From positions 310,001 to 374,000 of the forward strand of contig NZ_KB898188.1 of the NCBI RefSeq assembly GCF_000377505.1: a stretch of DNA of 64,000 bases, in the 5' to 3' direction. The notes below the pieces were generated by a model. It saw only the letters and a list, made by a program, of their open reading frames with translations. It was not told where the DNA came from and ran no database searches. Source of the stretch: Paenibacillus massiliensis 2301065 = DSM 16942. Its GTDB lineage: Bacteria > Bacillota > Bacilli > Paenibacillales > Paenibacillaceae. The position numbers were made by a program, and so were the translations under genes. Below are positions 25,887 to 35,060 of this stretch, in pieces (positions within the stretch are counted from its first letter, which is position 1; each line of letters starts with the position of its first letter).

Positions 25887-26984
25887 TTATTTTTGTGCTG
25901 TAATTATCGCACCACGTATGGCCGTACCACTGTTCACTTCAACATTGACCTGAGCGTACCCCGCCTCCATCAGAAGACTTCCCCAATCCGCTGCAGTACG
26001 GAATCCAAAGCAAGGGGTTCCCTCCCTCATTCCAGTAATCTTGTAGAAGCCCGGCAGTAGCGAGAACAAAAATTCCTGATGCAGCAGCACATCATAATCT
26101 GCCCTTACACACTCGGAAATGATGAGCTGACCCTTGTCTGTCAGCAGCTCACGCAGATGACCAAGCACAGTCGATAGGGGGCTCCCGCAATGCACGGTAT
26201 TGACTGCGTAGATGAAATCATATGAGTCCTCATCTGCAGGGGAGAAACGATTCATGTCGAGCTTGCGAGAGCTGAATGGAATCTCGGGAAATTCGGGGGC
26301 TAGAAGCCGTCTGGCCTTCCCTGCGAGCAGCGGGCTCACATCTGTAAGCGCGTAACCAGCAATAGTCTGATGGCGTAAACGAAGCTCCTCGACCAAGGCT
26401 CTTGCTGCAGATCCGTATCCCGCTCCGAGCTCAAGAATCTTCGGAGAATGACCAGGAAGAATACGGTCTGCCAAGGATTCGGCTGCCCATTGATTGTGGA
26501 CCGAGTACAGATCATGAGCATTATTGAAGTAGCTTTCCCACAGGGAGGTGCCCTGCGCGCCGAACATAACCTGCATCACCTGAGACTCACCGTTCAATAT
26601 GGCTAGCCAGTGGGAGGCCACATAATCAATCATCGTCAGTGACGGCTGTATATGAAGATTCAGAGCCTGCACGTCCCGCTCCCGAAGGTCGAGACCTGAT
26701 GGGCGGCCTGCGGTCCAACGATAAAGCTCTGCGCCCTCCCCTACCAAGTGTCCCTCCTGAACCAGAAAGGCAAGAGCCCAGTGCACAAGTGACCGATATG
26801 AATCCAGACAACGAAGCTGCTGCTCAGCCTGCTCCCTGGAAAATGTGTCTGTGTCGTGTAGGCCTACATGCTCTAACTCCTGGCGAATCCGACCGGCAGT
26901 ATAGCTGGTGACAAAATCATAGGCTGCATGATATACATCGTTAAATAAAGTACGACTGTCATTCGTAATCATCATGCTGCTCAT
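25887..26984 (-). CDS. SAM-dependent methyltransferase
   Basis: 365 residues: a helical N-terminal part (about 1-150, dimerisation-like) and a class I methyltransferase fold with motif I LELGAGYGSAAR (about 195-206), the acidic residue after strand 2 (ALTDVSP), and YAVNTVHCGSPL at motif IV. Its stop is followed by the operon terminator and its start overlaps the cupin gene by four bases. The architecture resembles methyltransferases found in PKS/NRPS clusters that act on C or O atoms; substrate unknown. Confidence 0.85.
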   Translation of the reverse strand: MSSMMITNDSRTLFNDVYHAAYDFVTSYTAGRIRQELEHVGLHDTDTFSREQAEQQLRCLDSYRSLVHWALAFLVQEGHLVGEGAELYRWTAGRPSGLDLRERDVQALNLHIQPSLTMIDYVASHWLAILNGESQVMQVMFGAQGTSLWESYFNNAHDLYSVHNQWAAESLADRILPGHSPKILELGAGYGSAARALVEELRLRHQTIAGYALTDVSPLLAGKARRLLAPEFPEIPFSSRKLDMNRFSPADEDSYDFIYAVNTVHCGSPLSTVLGHLRELLTDKGQLIISECVRADYDVLLHQEFLFSLLPGFYKITGMREGTPCFGFRTAADWGSLLMEAGYAQVNVEVNSGTAIRGAIITAQK

Positions 26985-27331
26985 TCCCGGTTCACAATCT
27001 GTCTCGTCTCTACATCATAGTCAATGTACAAGAACATAATGCAGCCTGTCTTGGTCGTTACCTCGTGGGGCTCACCATGCCCCGCCGTCAGAAAATCTCC
27101 CGCATACATCACTTGGCCATCATCCATGATCATATCTCCCTCAAGCAATATTGCTATTTCACGCTGAGGATGATCATGCATGGGTATAACACTGCCTGGC
27201 TTCATTTTGAGCAAAAAAGCACGTCGCTCGGAGGAAGCCTCCTCCCACAGATAGCACATCTCCGTATTTTCGTAGATTCCCTCATGCCATTGCCGCTCTG
27301 CCGTTGGAATAATGGTATGCTCCTTAGACAT
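26981..27331 (-). CDS. Single-domain cupin protein
   Basis: 116 residues with a cupin motif 1 containing the metal ligands PMHDHPQREIAILLEGD and motif 2 YAGDFLTAGHGEPHEV, so metal binding is expected. It overlaps both flanking methyltransferase genes. Could be an isomerase, dioxygenase or ligand-binding helper of the methylation steps; no closer assignment possible. Confidence 0.85.
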   Translation of the reverse strand: MSKEHTIIPTAERQWHEGIYENTEMCYLWEEASSERRAFLLKMKPGSVIPMHDHPQREIAILLEGDMIMDDGQVMYAGDFLTAGHGEPHEVTTKTGCIMFLYIDYDVETRQIVNRE

Positions 27332-28085
27332 GTCCCCGCTCCTTTCGGGATAGAATAACCAGCCGTGGGCTGTTCACCGTCAGCTCCGATGCATCGAATC
27401 CTCCATAGACCTGCTCTACATTCAAACCTGCTGTACGTATCATTCGAATCAATTCCGTCGCACTATAAAGACGTAGCTCCAGCAAGGAGCTGCGCTGCTG
27501 ATCGCCTTCATACCAGAAGATATGCTCACGCCAGCGTCCATTCACAGGATTAAAGATCCGTTCAGAGAAGACCGGACGTCCATTCATGTGGTTCCATGTA
27601 TTTCTTAGGCCCTGTAGCTTGTAATCACGGTTCTCCGTCTCCTGCAGAAATACTCCCTCTGACTTGAGCGCTGTGTAGACCTTGCTCAGAATCAGTTGAT
27701 CCCCTGCCTCATCATCAATGTAACCATAGGCTGTACCTACATTAATGACCGCATCGAAGGTCGCTGTAAAATCCAGATCTCGCATGTCCGTCTCCAGATA
27801 GGTTACCTTCTGGTGTGCTTCAGCGGTTCGCCTGCGCGCTACTTCAAGCAGCTCCTTTGAGGCATCAACGCCTGTGACCTGGTAGCCCCTTCGGGCCAGC
27901 TCAATGCTTAGTCTCCCTTGACCACAGCCAAGATCGAGTATGGCTGCACCCGGCGGGAGCTGCAAAAGCTCTACAATGCGCTGTGCCTCAAAGGCTGTAC
28001 GCTCTGGTGACAGAATAACCTCTGAGAACCTGACATAATCCTCACCAAAAAAAGCATTCCAATGCTCGCGTTCCCTCAATGTCAT
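27324..28085 (-). CDS. Class I SAM-dependent methyltransferase
   Basis: 253 residues with motif I ILDLGCGQGRLSIELARRG (about 46-64), motif II GVDASKE, and the motif IV stretch DAVINVGTAYGY. The Methyltransf_25-type fold is compact, without extra domains. It overlaps the AMP-ligase stop by four bases and the cupin start by eight, so it is made in step with them. Probably an O- or N-methyltransferase of the product. Confidence 0.88.
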   Translation of the reverse strand: MTLREREHWNAFFGEDYVRFSEVILSPERTAFEAQRIVELLQLPPGAAILDLGCGQGRLSIELARRGYQVTGVDASKELLEVARRRTAEAHQKVTYLETDMRDLDFTATFDAVINVGTAYGYIDDEAGDQLILSKVYTALKSEGVFLQETENRDYKLQGLRNTWNHMNGRPVFSERIFNPVNGRWREHIFWYEGDQQRSSLLELRLYSATELIRMIRTAGLNVEQVYGGFDASELTVNSPRLVILSRKERGHV

Positions 28086-29584
28086 ACCTCTCTTTCCTGA
28101 ATGAATGGACGAGCTGGTCGGCTTATTTTGCCAGAAGGCGTCTTGGGCAGCTCACTCTTCAGCTCCAGCTCGTCAGGCCACAGCCGCTCGTCTCTTTCCC
28201 CACGCAGCAGCAGCCGATAAATCTCCTTGGCCTCCATGCCAGGCTCCGCCACCACCCAAGCCACAATCCGGGTTCCTTGTGGAGTCGAAGTCCCGAATAC
28301 CATAGCCTCCAGAATCCCTTCAATACCTGTCAGCCACGACTCAACCTCAGCCGGATGCACGTTCATCCCCGAGCGGATCAGCATATCATCTGCCCTTCCA
28401 TACACATGAAGCTCCCCATTCTGCCAAGAGGCCAGATCCTGTGTACATAACCATCCGTCTCTGAGACGGATGTCGGTCGCTTCCTTATCATCTAAATAAC
28501 CAGCCATAACCCCTGGACCAGATACCCATAGCACTCCCGTGTTCGCCCCCATGCTTGCGGCTGTCACAGTATTCTCAGGCGGCTCAATCCGGATCTGAAC
28601 TCCCGTGATCGGCTTGCCGACGCAAGCCAGTGACTCAGACTGTGCGATGTCCAGCAGGCAGCTCACCCTTGGCGAAGCCTCCGTCAGTCCATACGCATTA
28701 CTCAGCGTAGCCTCTGGAAAGCCTCTCCTGATTCTGTCTACATGAGCTGGCAGCAACAGCTCACCGCTAAGCACAATGCGCCGCAATGTATCTGTATCAT
28801 ATCGGGATGCTCTTCCAGCCAGAGCAGCAGCTACGGATGGTGTCGTACACAGAATCGTCCCGTCATGCTCCTGTACCGACCTGACAATGGCGAGTGGGCC
28901 TCGTTCATGGGCGCGCAGTAGGATGGAGCTGCCATGATACAATGCCGGTAATAGCTCGCCAGTAATCGCCGAAGCATGGGCTAGGGAACGCACCATGACG
29001 AGGCGATCCTCCGGGCCCAGTCTGAAATAATCCAAAACACCAGCAAGATTGCCCCCTATATTCCGATAGCTCAGCATTACACCTTTCGGCTGTCCACCTG
29101 TGCCTGAAGTGAACAGCAGCATAGCGATCCCTGCTGCGAGACTGCTATCTGCATGCTGCAAGTCATAGTAGCCATGCTTGTTACCGAAATGGCTTGACGC
29201 CGGCAGGAGTAGCTTACCCTGCTCGTCCAACTGCTCATCACGCAAATATAACGCAGGGCGAACACTGCCAAGAATTCTGCGGCATTGCGCTGGACTACGC
29301 ACGGGATCAACAGGAACTGCCGTTAAGCCCTCCAGAAAAATGGCCAGCAGCAATGGAACCGCCCTCCAGCCAAGCCAGACGTCGAACGCCACACTAGCAT
29401 GATTGCTGTCCCCTTCTTGTGAAGCACAGCCAGCCTTGCGCAAAGCTGCAGCGTTCCATTCCACAGCATCCAGAAGCTGCCTATAGCTGGTGGCACGCCC
29501 CTCCTCATGTATGAAGCATGTCCTGTCACCATGTCGCGCCAGAATGGCTAAATACGCTTTCACATCCCACGTAGACTGCTTCAT
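28082..29584 (-). CDS. AMP-forming acyl/aryl ligase
   Basis: 500-residue ANL-superfamily enzyme. Core motifs visible: A3 LLFTSGTGGQPKG, A5 NAYGLTEASPR, A7/A8 YGRADDMLIRSGMNVHPAEVE, and A10 LPKTPSGKISRP with the catalytic lysine. It activates a carboxylic acid as the adenylate and loads it on CoA or an ACP. It ends in a four-base overlap with a methyltransferase gene. Of the two ligases in the cluster this is the one with all catalytic motifs intact. Candidate substrates are 4-hydroxybenzoate (chorismate lyase at 56289) or a fatty acid; I cannot decide from motifs. Confidence 0.9.
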   Translation of the reverse strand: MKQSTWDVKAYLAILARHGDRTCFIHEEGRATSYRQLLDAVEWNAAALRKAGCASQEGDSNHASVAFDVWLGWRAVPLLLAIFLEGLTAVPVDPVRSPAQCRRILGSVRPALYLRDEQLDEQGKLLLPASSHFGNKHGYYDLQHADSSLAAGIAMLLFTSGTGGQPKGVMLSYRNIGGNLAGVLDYFRLGPEDRLVMVRSLAHASAITGELLPALYHGSSILLRAHERGPLAIVRSVQEHDGTILCTTPSVAAALAGRASRYDTDTLRRIVLSGELLLPAHVDRIRRGFPEATLSNAYGLTEASPRVSCLLDIAQSESLACVGKPITGVQIRIEPPENTVTAASMGANTGVLWVSGPGVMAGYLDDKEATDIRLRDGWLCTQDLASWQNGELHVYGRADDMLIRSGMNVHPAEVESWLTGIEGILEAMVFGTSTPQGTRIVAWVVAEPGMEAKEIYRLLLRGERDERLWPDELELKSELPKTPSGKISRPARPFIQEREV

Positions 29585-29586
29585 TC

Positions 29587-30423
29587 CTATTCTCTATGAA
29601 TAATCTGGTCGTAGAATTTGGCATCCCGAAATTCAAAGAGGGTCTCCTTTGTCTCCACGACTCGCGGGTCTGAGTTCAGTCGTCTCCGCACCTTTACGCC
29701 ATGCTTGTTCACCAGATTGCTGTAATTCAATGTAATCTTCTCCACACTGCTCCGGGCAAAATGAGTAACGATCGCTCGTCGGAACAAGTCCTCCGACTCG
29801 TTATGGGAGGAGCCATGCAGAATATTGCCGTTGAAGATTACGACATCTCCCGGCTCATTCTCCACCTGCCGAATGCTGTAGCCCTCTGGGAGATCCAGAC
29901 GCAGTCCATATGCATTCACCGTCTTGGGCACATTTGCTGGTGAAATGATCTCCAGTCGATGTGAACCCGGCACGACATGTAGGCCACCATTGCTCTCCTC
30001 TGAGCGGTCCAGGCTCACCCAGACCGCATAGGTCGTGTCTGGATAGGCACCAATACTGTAGTTGTCTTGATGAAGCGGTAGCCCGCTTGCCCCTGGAGCC
30101 TTGAAATAATAGCTTGTCTGACACGCAAGCATCTCCTCGCCAGTCAGATTCTCCAATGCCTCCATGGCTTCTGGCTTCAGGATAAAGCGAGTGATTCCCT
30201 CATGGTCTTTGTGATAATCCCGCAAACGAGGATACAGACTATTGAGCGGACGATTGGGCGCTTGCTGAATATGCCCCCCGGCCATAAGCCGAAGCCAGAT
30301 TTTATGGTAGAGCTCATTGAGTACGTTCACTTCTTCAGGTGAGTATAGTCCCTTGATCACCAGATAGCCCTCTTGTTCAAAAAAAGACTTCTGCTCCTCG
30401 CTTAATGTCATAGCCTGACTCAT
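29587..30423 (-). CDS. Phytanoyl-CoA dioxygenase (PhyH) family protein
   Basis: 278 residues. The Fe(II) facial triad is recognisable: His118-x-Asp120 in LPLHQDNYSIG and the distal His in NGNILHGSSHN (about 200), with the 2-oxoglutarate-binding Arg in FRRAIVTHF. It is therefore likely an active 2-oxoglutarate-dependent hydroxylase or halogenase-like enzyme (the HxD carboxylate is kept, so hydroxylation is favoured). A paralogue lies at 48198-49019 sharing SSYYFKAPG, HQDNYSIGA and HGSxxN, so the two came from duplication and probably modify related positions. Confidence 0.9.
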   Translation of the reverse strand: MSQAMTLSEEQKSFFEQEGYLVIKGLYSPEEVNVLNELYHKIWLRLMAGGHIQQAPNRPLNSLYPRLRDYHKDHEGITRFILKPEAMEALENLTGEEMLACQTSYYFKAPGASGLPLHQDNYSIGAYPDTTYAVWVSLDRSEESNGGLHVVPGSHRLEIISPANVPKTVNAYGLRLDLPEGYSIRQVENEPGDVVIFNGNILHGSSHNESEDLFRRAIVTHFARSSVEKITLNYSNLVNKHGVKVRRRLNSDPRVVETKETLFEFRDAKFYDQIIHRE

Positions 30424-30437
30424 TATTAATCACCTCT

Positions 30438-31004
30438 TCAGCACATGTTATCGTGATCCTGATAGGAACGACCGGTAATATCACCTAGCCAGGTGACTGC
30501 CACATGGGCCCCGTGCCCGGAGGTAACGGATACATGCATACTAAGGCCTGTACATACCCCCGCTGCCCGAATTCCTGGTACATTGGTTCGTCCTTCGGTA
30601 TCTGTGTTAACTATCATATTTCCGTTGTTATCAGATACCAGTTCGACTCCTGCGTGCTCCGCAAGCTGATAAGCCTTTCCTGTCGCCAGCAGCACGCGTG
30701 GAGCGCAATAGGCTGACTGCTCGGTGCGGATGATGAAGCCGTCACCCGTTGCCTCCAGCGCTTCAACAGCAGCTACCTCCAACTGAGCTCCGCTACGCTG
30801 TGCTTGCAGCTTTCCTGTCTCGAACAGGTCATATCCTGTCATGCCGGTAATGCCATAATGGTTGGCAACCCAGGCATGATGGGTACCACTCTGGCTGTTG
30901 TCGAGCAATATCGTGCGTTGACCAGCACGTGCCATGAAATTCGCCGCGCTCGCTCCCGCAGGCCCGGCCCCGATAATAACAATATCTGCTTGTACTGTCT
31001 CCAC
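30438..31004 (-). CDS. Short FAD-dependent oxidoreductase, thioredoxin-reductase-like
   Basis: 188 residues, against about 310 for thioredoxin reductase. It keeps the FAD domain: GAGPAGASAANFMARAG (about 12-28) and the C-terminal TNVPGIRAAGVCTG. The whole NADPH domain and the CxxC redox pair are missing. GTG start behind AGGAGGAGGACA. Such minimal flavoproteins need an external electron source or act as oxidases. It follows the PLP decarboxylase gene with a 120-base gap in which I see no promoter. Role unknown; desaturation or amine oxidation are possible. Confidence 0.78.
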   Translation of the reverse strand: METVQADIVIIGAGPAGASAANFMARAGQRTILLDNSQSGTHHAWVANHYGITGMTGYDLFETGKLQAQRSGAQLEVAAVEALEATGDGFIIRTEQSAYCAPRVLLATGKAYQLAEHAGVELVSDNNGNMIVNTDTEGRTNVPGIRAAGVCTGLSMHVSVTSGHGAHVAVTWLGDITGRSYQDHDNMC

Positions 31005-31124
31005 TGTCCTCCTCCTTCCTACGGCTATGCACTCCTGTTCATCTCAGTGCATCCCGTCTGATGTCTATATCATAATTCGTACGAACCCATACGCTCTCGA
31101 CGATCGTTGGCGTCCTATTCGGCT

Positions 31125-32474
31125 TTACTCGCTTGTATGCTCCTGACCATCTTCATCCGGTACACACGTCCTCACTTCACGATGTGGCAATAGCCTGATC
31201 CGAGGAAGGGACCATTCATCGCGATCCCGTATGAGGATGGCATCCCCTTCATGCAGCAGCACCTCGCGGGGAATCCCATGGCTCAGGAACAGAACCGGGC
31301 TCATCGTAAGCCCGTAGGCTCCCGAATTCAACACGGCTATAACGTCTCCAGGCTGTAGTGGAGGCAGCATGACATCCTCAGCCAGCAGATCAGCTGGCGT
31401 ACACAAAGGACCTGTGATGGTTACGGGCACCTCGTCTGCTGCCATATTCCGTGCCCAGGCATAGACGGGGAAATGCCGCCGAAGCAAGCTACCTGCTCCT
31501 CCTGCTGCTGCGTGATGATTCGTCCCACCATCGGTAATGGCAAATTGCTTGCCCTGCGATTCCTTCGTATATCTCACGCTGGACAGATAGCTCCCCGCCT
31601 CCGCCATCAGAAATCGACCCGATTCCGCCAGTAATTCGATAACAGGATAACGTGAGCGGAAAGCATCTATCAGGCCGTAGGTTCTGGATCTGAATTCCTT
31701 CAGGTCCAGTGGTTGTTCATTTTCGTAATAAGGCACACCGAAGCCACCACCCACACCTACATAATCCAGTTCCAGAGCATGAGCAACCATGAATCGTTCT
31801 GCAAAATCAAGCACGTATGACAGATTCGCTGCCAGTGTCTGCGCGCTCAGTATTCGGGTACCATAATAGGCGTGGATGCCGGATAGACGGAGATGCTCCG
31901 ACAATGCAATCATGGTAACGGCTTCATCCAGCTGCGTCTCATCTATGCCGAATTGTCGAGCCGTCCCGCCCATCTTCAACCGTGCACCATGGATAGCGGT
32001 CTGTGGATTAAATCTCAGCCCCACACCCACCCTGAGCTCCCTTTCTACCGCAAGTCGCTCCAGTATTTGAAGTTCTTGAAGTGACTCCACAATGATATAG
32101 TGAATTCCTATGTCCAAAATTCGCTCCAGCTCACCCAAAGATTTACCTGGTCCTACATACATCATCTGATCAGGAGTAGCGCCCGCTGCAAGAGCCGTCT
32201 CCAGCTCTCCGGCGGAGCAGATCTCGAGCCCCAGTCCTTGTCGATGAATGTGACTCACCAGCGTTGGATTGGGGTTCGCCTTCAGCGAGTACATCAGTCG
32301 AACAGATGGATGCAGACTATCCAGAAGCATCCTGATCCGTTCATTAATCACCTGTGTATCGTAGACATATAGCGGAGTACCAAAGGTCTCCGCACATGCC
32401 AGCAAGTCCGACTTGCCTTCTGGTATATGATGCTTCATGCCACTCCTGTCCTCCTCCGAAGCCAGATGTCCCAT
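31125..32474 (-). CDS. Fold-type III PLP-dependent decarboxylase (BtrK-like)
   Basis: 449 residues of the ornithine/DAP/arginine decarboxylase group 2 family. The PLP lysine is Lys65 in YSLKANPNP; GVGGGFGVPYY and ESGRFLMAEAG contact the cofactor phosphate; TGPLCTPADLL contains the interdomain cysteine. It directly follows an ATP-grasp gene, the same pair as BtrJ-BtrK of butirosin synthesis, where BtrK decarboxylates glutamyl-ACP to 4-aminobutyryl-ACP. A decarboxylase acting on an ACP-bound amino acid is therefore proposed. An ATG 12 codons in, behind AGGAGGACAGGAG, is an alternative start. Free diaminopimelate or another amino acid could also be the substrate. Confidence 0.85.
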   Translation of the reverse strand: MGHLASEEDRSGMKHHIPEGKSDLLACAETFGTPLYVYDTQVINERIRMLLDSLHPSVRLMYSLKANPNPTLVSHIHRQGLGLEICSAGELETALAAGATPDQMMYVGPGKSLGELERILDIGIHYIIVESLQELQILERLAVERELRVGVGLRFNPQTAIHGARLKMGGTARQFGIDETQLDEAVTMIALSEHLRLSGIHAYYGTRILSAQTLAANLSYVLDFAERFMVAHALELDYVGVGGGFGVPYYENEQPLDLKEFRSRTYGLIDAFRSRYPVIELLAESGRFLMAEAGSYLSSVRYTKESQGKQFAITDGGTNHHAAAGGAGSLLRRHFPVYAWARNMAADEVPVTITGPLCTPADLLAEDVMLPPLQPGDVIAVLNSGAYGLTMSPVLFLSHGIPREVLLHEGDAILIRDRDEWSLPRIRLLPHREVRTCVPDEDGQEHTSE

Positions 32475-32491
32475 TTTGTCATCACTCCCTT

Positions 32492-33967
32492 TCAGTTACG
32501 GCATTGAATGCCGGGGATTTCCTCCAAGAGCTCCTTACAGCGTTGGATATAAGAGCTGCATTGCTCCGTGGATGAGCCTATACTCATGATGTATAGCCTC
32601 CCTTGTCCCTGTTGGTCCACTTTTCTCTTGCCCTCACCCGGGTACGCGTACTTGCTATCTTTTTGCGTCTCACCAGCATCCATTGTCCGCACTGAATCCG
32701 CACAGGCTGGTGCAAATGCACATACTACAATGCCTAGTCGATGCTCTAGTGTATAAAGAACTGGCTTCAGCGCTTGTTGAAGCTCTGCGAAGCTGAAGGC
32801 ACGCTCTCTTCGGAATTGAATCTGGCTGATCAAGGCATAGTCAGCTCGTTCGCTCAGCAGCTTGTCCAATAGCCCGACATGATAGGATGACATATTCAGC
32901 CTTGCATTGATCTCAAGACAGGGATAGATCGTGCCTTCCTTGCTGATCATGGCATCAATTCCTACCGGACCAAAGTAGCTGTCAGCTGCCAGCCTGCTTC
33001 CAATCCGCTCTCCCGTATCGCGCATGACCGCCTCCAGTTCCGCAGAAATGCCGTGCGGATACTGATGCCCCTGGTGAACTCCTTGTTGAACCAAGGCCCG
33101 AAGTAGTGTTCCCCAGCGCATATTTCCCTGAGGATCTATGGTGAAGGTCGCATTCAGATCACATTGCTTAGGGAGCCATTGCTCGATTACAAATTCAATA
33201 CGTTCATGTCCATCACGCTCGGCTGACCTTCGCAGAAGTCTCATGATCTGCTCGAAGCGCTGCTCATCCTCCAGTACGATGATCCCTTTGCCGGATACGC
33301 CCATCGCGTCCTTCACTACGAGAGGACCAGACTTCCACAATGAACGCAACTCATGGGCAGCCTGCTCCAGCTCCGTGAGCGTATGGGCTGTACTGCCTTT
33401 CGGCTGCCGAATGCCGAGCTCCGCGCAGATCCGCCTGGAATAGATCTTGCTATTGACCTTCTGCACGACCTCCGATTCGGGGGCCGCCAGCCGTAGATCA
33501 CTGCGATGTGCAAGACGTTCCTCTGAGGGCGAAGCACCATGCGGCATAAGAGAGACGCTAGCCTGGTGCTCTGTAATTCGCTGCTGTGATGCCCATTGCC
33601 GAATCTGAGCGCATACGTGCTCGTCTGCCAGTAACGAGTCTGTGAGTGGCAAGGACGGAACACCATCAATCGTGATGAACTTTGGTACCGACCAGCCAAG
33701 CTGCTTCATATATTGGATAAAATCAGGGTCTGGTCTCCGATGTAGCAACACCAAGTCATGGGGATCAGCAAGCCATAACGCGAGCTCACTCAGACTGTTG
33801 ATCAGTGACTCACTCCCAGCTGAATGCGTAGACAGCAAGGGTAGCGAGAGCAGCCCCTCCGTTCGCCAGAACCGCTCAACCTCGAAATTACCCAACCATA
33901 CAAGCCTTCCGTTCTCTTCCAATCCTATCGATTCTCCAAGCTGATCTCGCAGTCTGCCCACGAGCAT
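32492..33967 (-). CDS. ATP-grasp ligase (BtrJ-like amino acid:ACP ligase candidate)
   Basis: 491 residues with an ATP-grasp core: GPLVVKDAMGVSGKGIIVL (about 205-223) is the nucleotide-binding loop, FVIEQWL the middle strand, and LEINARLNMSSYHVG (about 325-340) the metal-binding end. N-terminal 150 residues form a pre-ATP-grasp-like domain. ATP-grasp enzymes join a carboxylate to an amine or thiol; with the PLP decarboxylase next door and discrete ACPs, loading of an amino acid on an ACP is the favoured role. The ATG at 33967 abuts GAGGG; a GTG two codons later (33959-33961) is better spaced and may be the real start. Confidence 0.82.
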   Translation of the reverse strand: MLVGRLRDQLGESIGLEENGRLVWLGNFEVERFWRTEGLLSLPLLSTHSAGSESLINSLSELALWLADPHDLVLLHRRPDPDFIQYMKQLGWSVPKFITIDGVPSLPLTDSLLADEHVCAQIRQWASQQRITEHQASVSLMPHGASPSEERLAHRSDLRLAAPESEVVQKVNSKIYSRRICAELGIRQPKGSTAHTLTELEQAAHELRSLWKSGPLVVKDAMGVSGKGIIVLEDEQRFEQIMRLLRRSAERDGHERIEFVIEQWLPKQCDLNATFTIDPQGNMRWGTLLRALVQQGVHQGHQYPHGISAELEAVMRDTGERIGSRLAADSYFGPVGIDAMISKEGTIYPCLEINARLNMSSYHVGLLDKLLSERADYALISQIQFRRERAFSFAELQQALKPVLYTLEHRLGIVVCAFAPACADSVRTMDAGETQKDSKYAYPGEGKRKVDQQGQGRLYIMSIGSSTEQCSSYIQRCKELLEEIPGIQCRN

Positions 33968-33989
33968 CCCTCGCTTTCTGACGTCTTGT

Positions 33990-35060
33990 TCAATCAGCTG
34001 TCATCTCCAGAACGATGCATCCCAATCCTCGCGCAGGGTCAGCCATATGAAGCACAGCATATCGCAATGTTGTTGCTGCCGAGCGAAGTGTATCGAGGGC
34101 ATACAATGATCCTGCTGTACCCAGGTTCACTTCCTCGATCCCTGTAATGACGTAGTCCATGTGGGCCTCCAGCTCACAGACGTACTGCTCGCTCACAGCC
34201 TGAGTCAATAACGCGCACTCCTCCACTGGAATATCGAGGCGGTGAAGCACATCCAGCACAAAATCTACGGTACGTCTTCCCAGAACTGATCCACTGACCC
34301 TTGGCTCCGTCTGATCAGGCTGCATACAGGCGTAACCAACAACTCTCCAGTCTCCTTGCTCCGGGGAGATTCGGCAGGCAGCGATTGCATCAGCCATCGG
34401 GAATTCCCCAGAAGGCACATATTCAAGCTCATGTAAGCCCAGTTGCTCCATGCAGACCATCCATACGACGGCATGGGTCGAAGCAGCCCAATGAATAGCC
34501 ATCACAGGACTTAGTGAACCGACATCTGCTATGGAGAAGGTAAGTGATTCATTCAAATGTAATAGCTTCTGCATATACAATGCGGCATTAATCTTGTCCG
34601 TCAGCGGGTATGAATCATAGCAGCATACCAGATATTCAGGCTGTAGCTCTTCAGCATACTCTCGTCTACCCAGGCTGGCGAACAGTTCAGCTGCATATTC
34701 GCAGGGTTCCAGCCTGAGTTGAAGGCTGGCCTGTTCGGGACATTCGGTGTGCGTCGCTTCTCCAGCTTGTCTGGATTGAACTCTTGACTGGACACTCGAA
34801 TGGAGCTCAGGCTGGCCTTCTAGCTGAGATGCTGGTGGAAGCCCTAATTTCCCCTCTATCTGATGTGGTGACTGACATGTGTCACTGATCGAGTAGCTCA
34901 TTCCCACACCCTCAGCCACAACAGTCGGATCACCGCTGAAGGACTGAATTACATGTCTATATAGCCGATGCTCAATGGATTGAAGAGGACGCACATGCCC
35001 GTAGTCTCTACATACAGCTGGCCAGGACAGGAAGACATTCGCCTTTTTGAAAAATTGCAC
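33990..35060 (-). CDS. KASIII-like protein without active-site Cys (partner subunit, pair 1)
   Basis: 356 residues with a KASIII/thiolase-like layout: SLSPVMAIHWA at the position of the FabH nucleophile elbow, but the Cys is lost (FSIADVGSLSP, Gly-Ser instead). The end ARGLGCIVLEMTAD matches the final strand of the fold. The N-terminus NVFLSWPA lines up with NIYLSSP of the protein at 49827 and WYLSSP at 55231, which supports the GTG start at 35060 behind GGAGGGG. It overlaps the Cys-containing KASIII-like gene upstream by 53 bases. About residues 55-110 are an extra glutamine/serine-rich insert. Probably a non-catalytic heterodimer partner, like a chain-length factor. Confidence 0.72.
   Translation of the reverse strand: MQFFKKANVFLSWPAVCRDYGHVRPLQSIEHRLYRHVIQSFSGDPTVVAEGVGMSYSISDTCQSPHQIEGKLGLPPASQLEGQPELHSSVQSRVQSRQAGEATHTECPEQASLQLRLEPCEYAAELFASLGRREYAEELQPEYLVCCYDSYPLTDKINAALYMQKLLHLNESLTFSIADVGSLSPVMAIHWAASTHAVVWMVCMEQLGLHELEYVPSGEFPMADAIAACRISPEQGDWRVVGYACMQPDQTEPRVSGSVLGRRTVDFVLDVLHRLDIPVEECALLTQAVSEQYVCELEAHMDYVITGIEEVNLGTAGSLYALDTLRSAATTLRYAVLHMADPARGLGCIVLEMTAD

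Noticed and set aside
31111..31120. Near-match TTCGGCTT between the PLP decarboxylase and the short flavoprotein gene
   Set aside because: One mismatch in the octamer and no -10-like hexamer 20-21 bases away.
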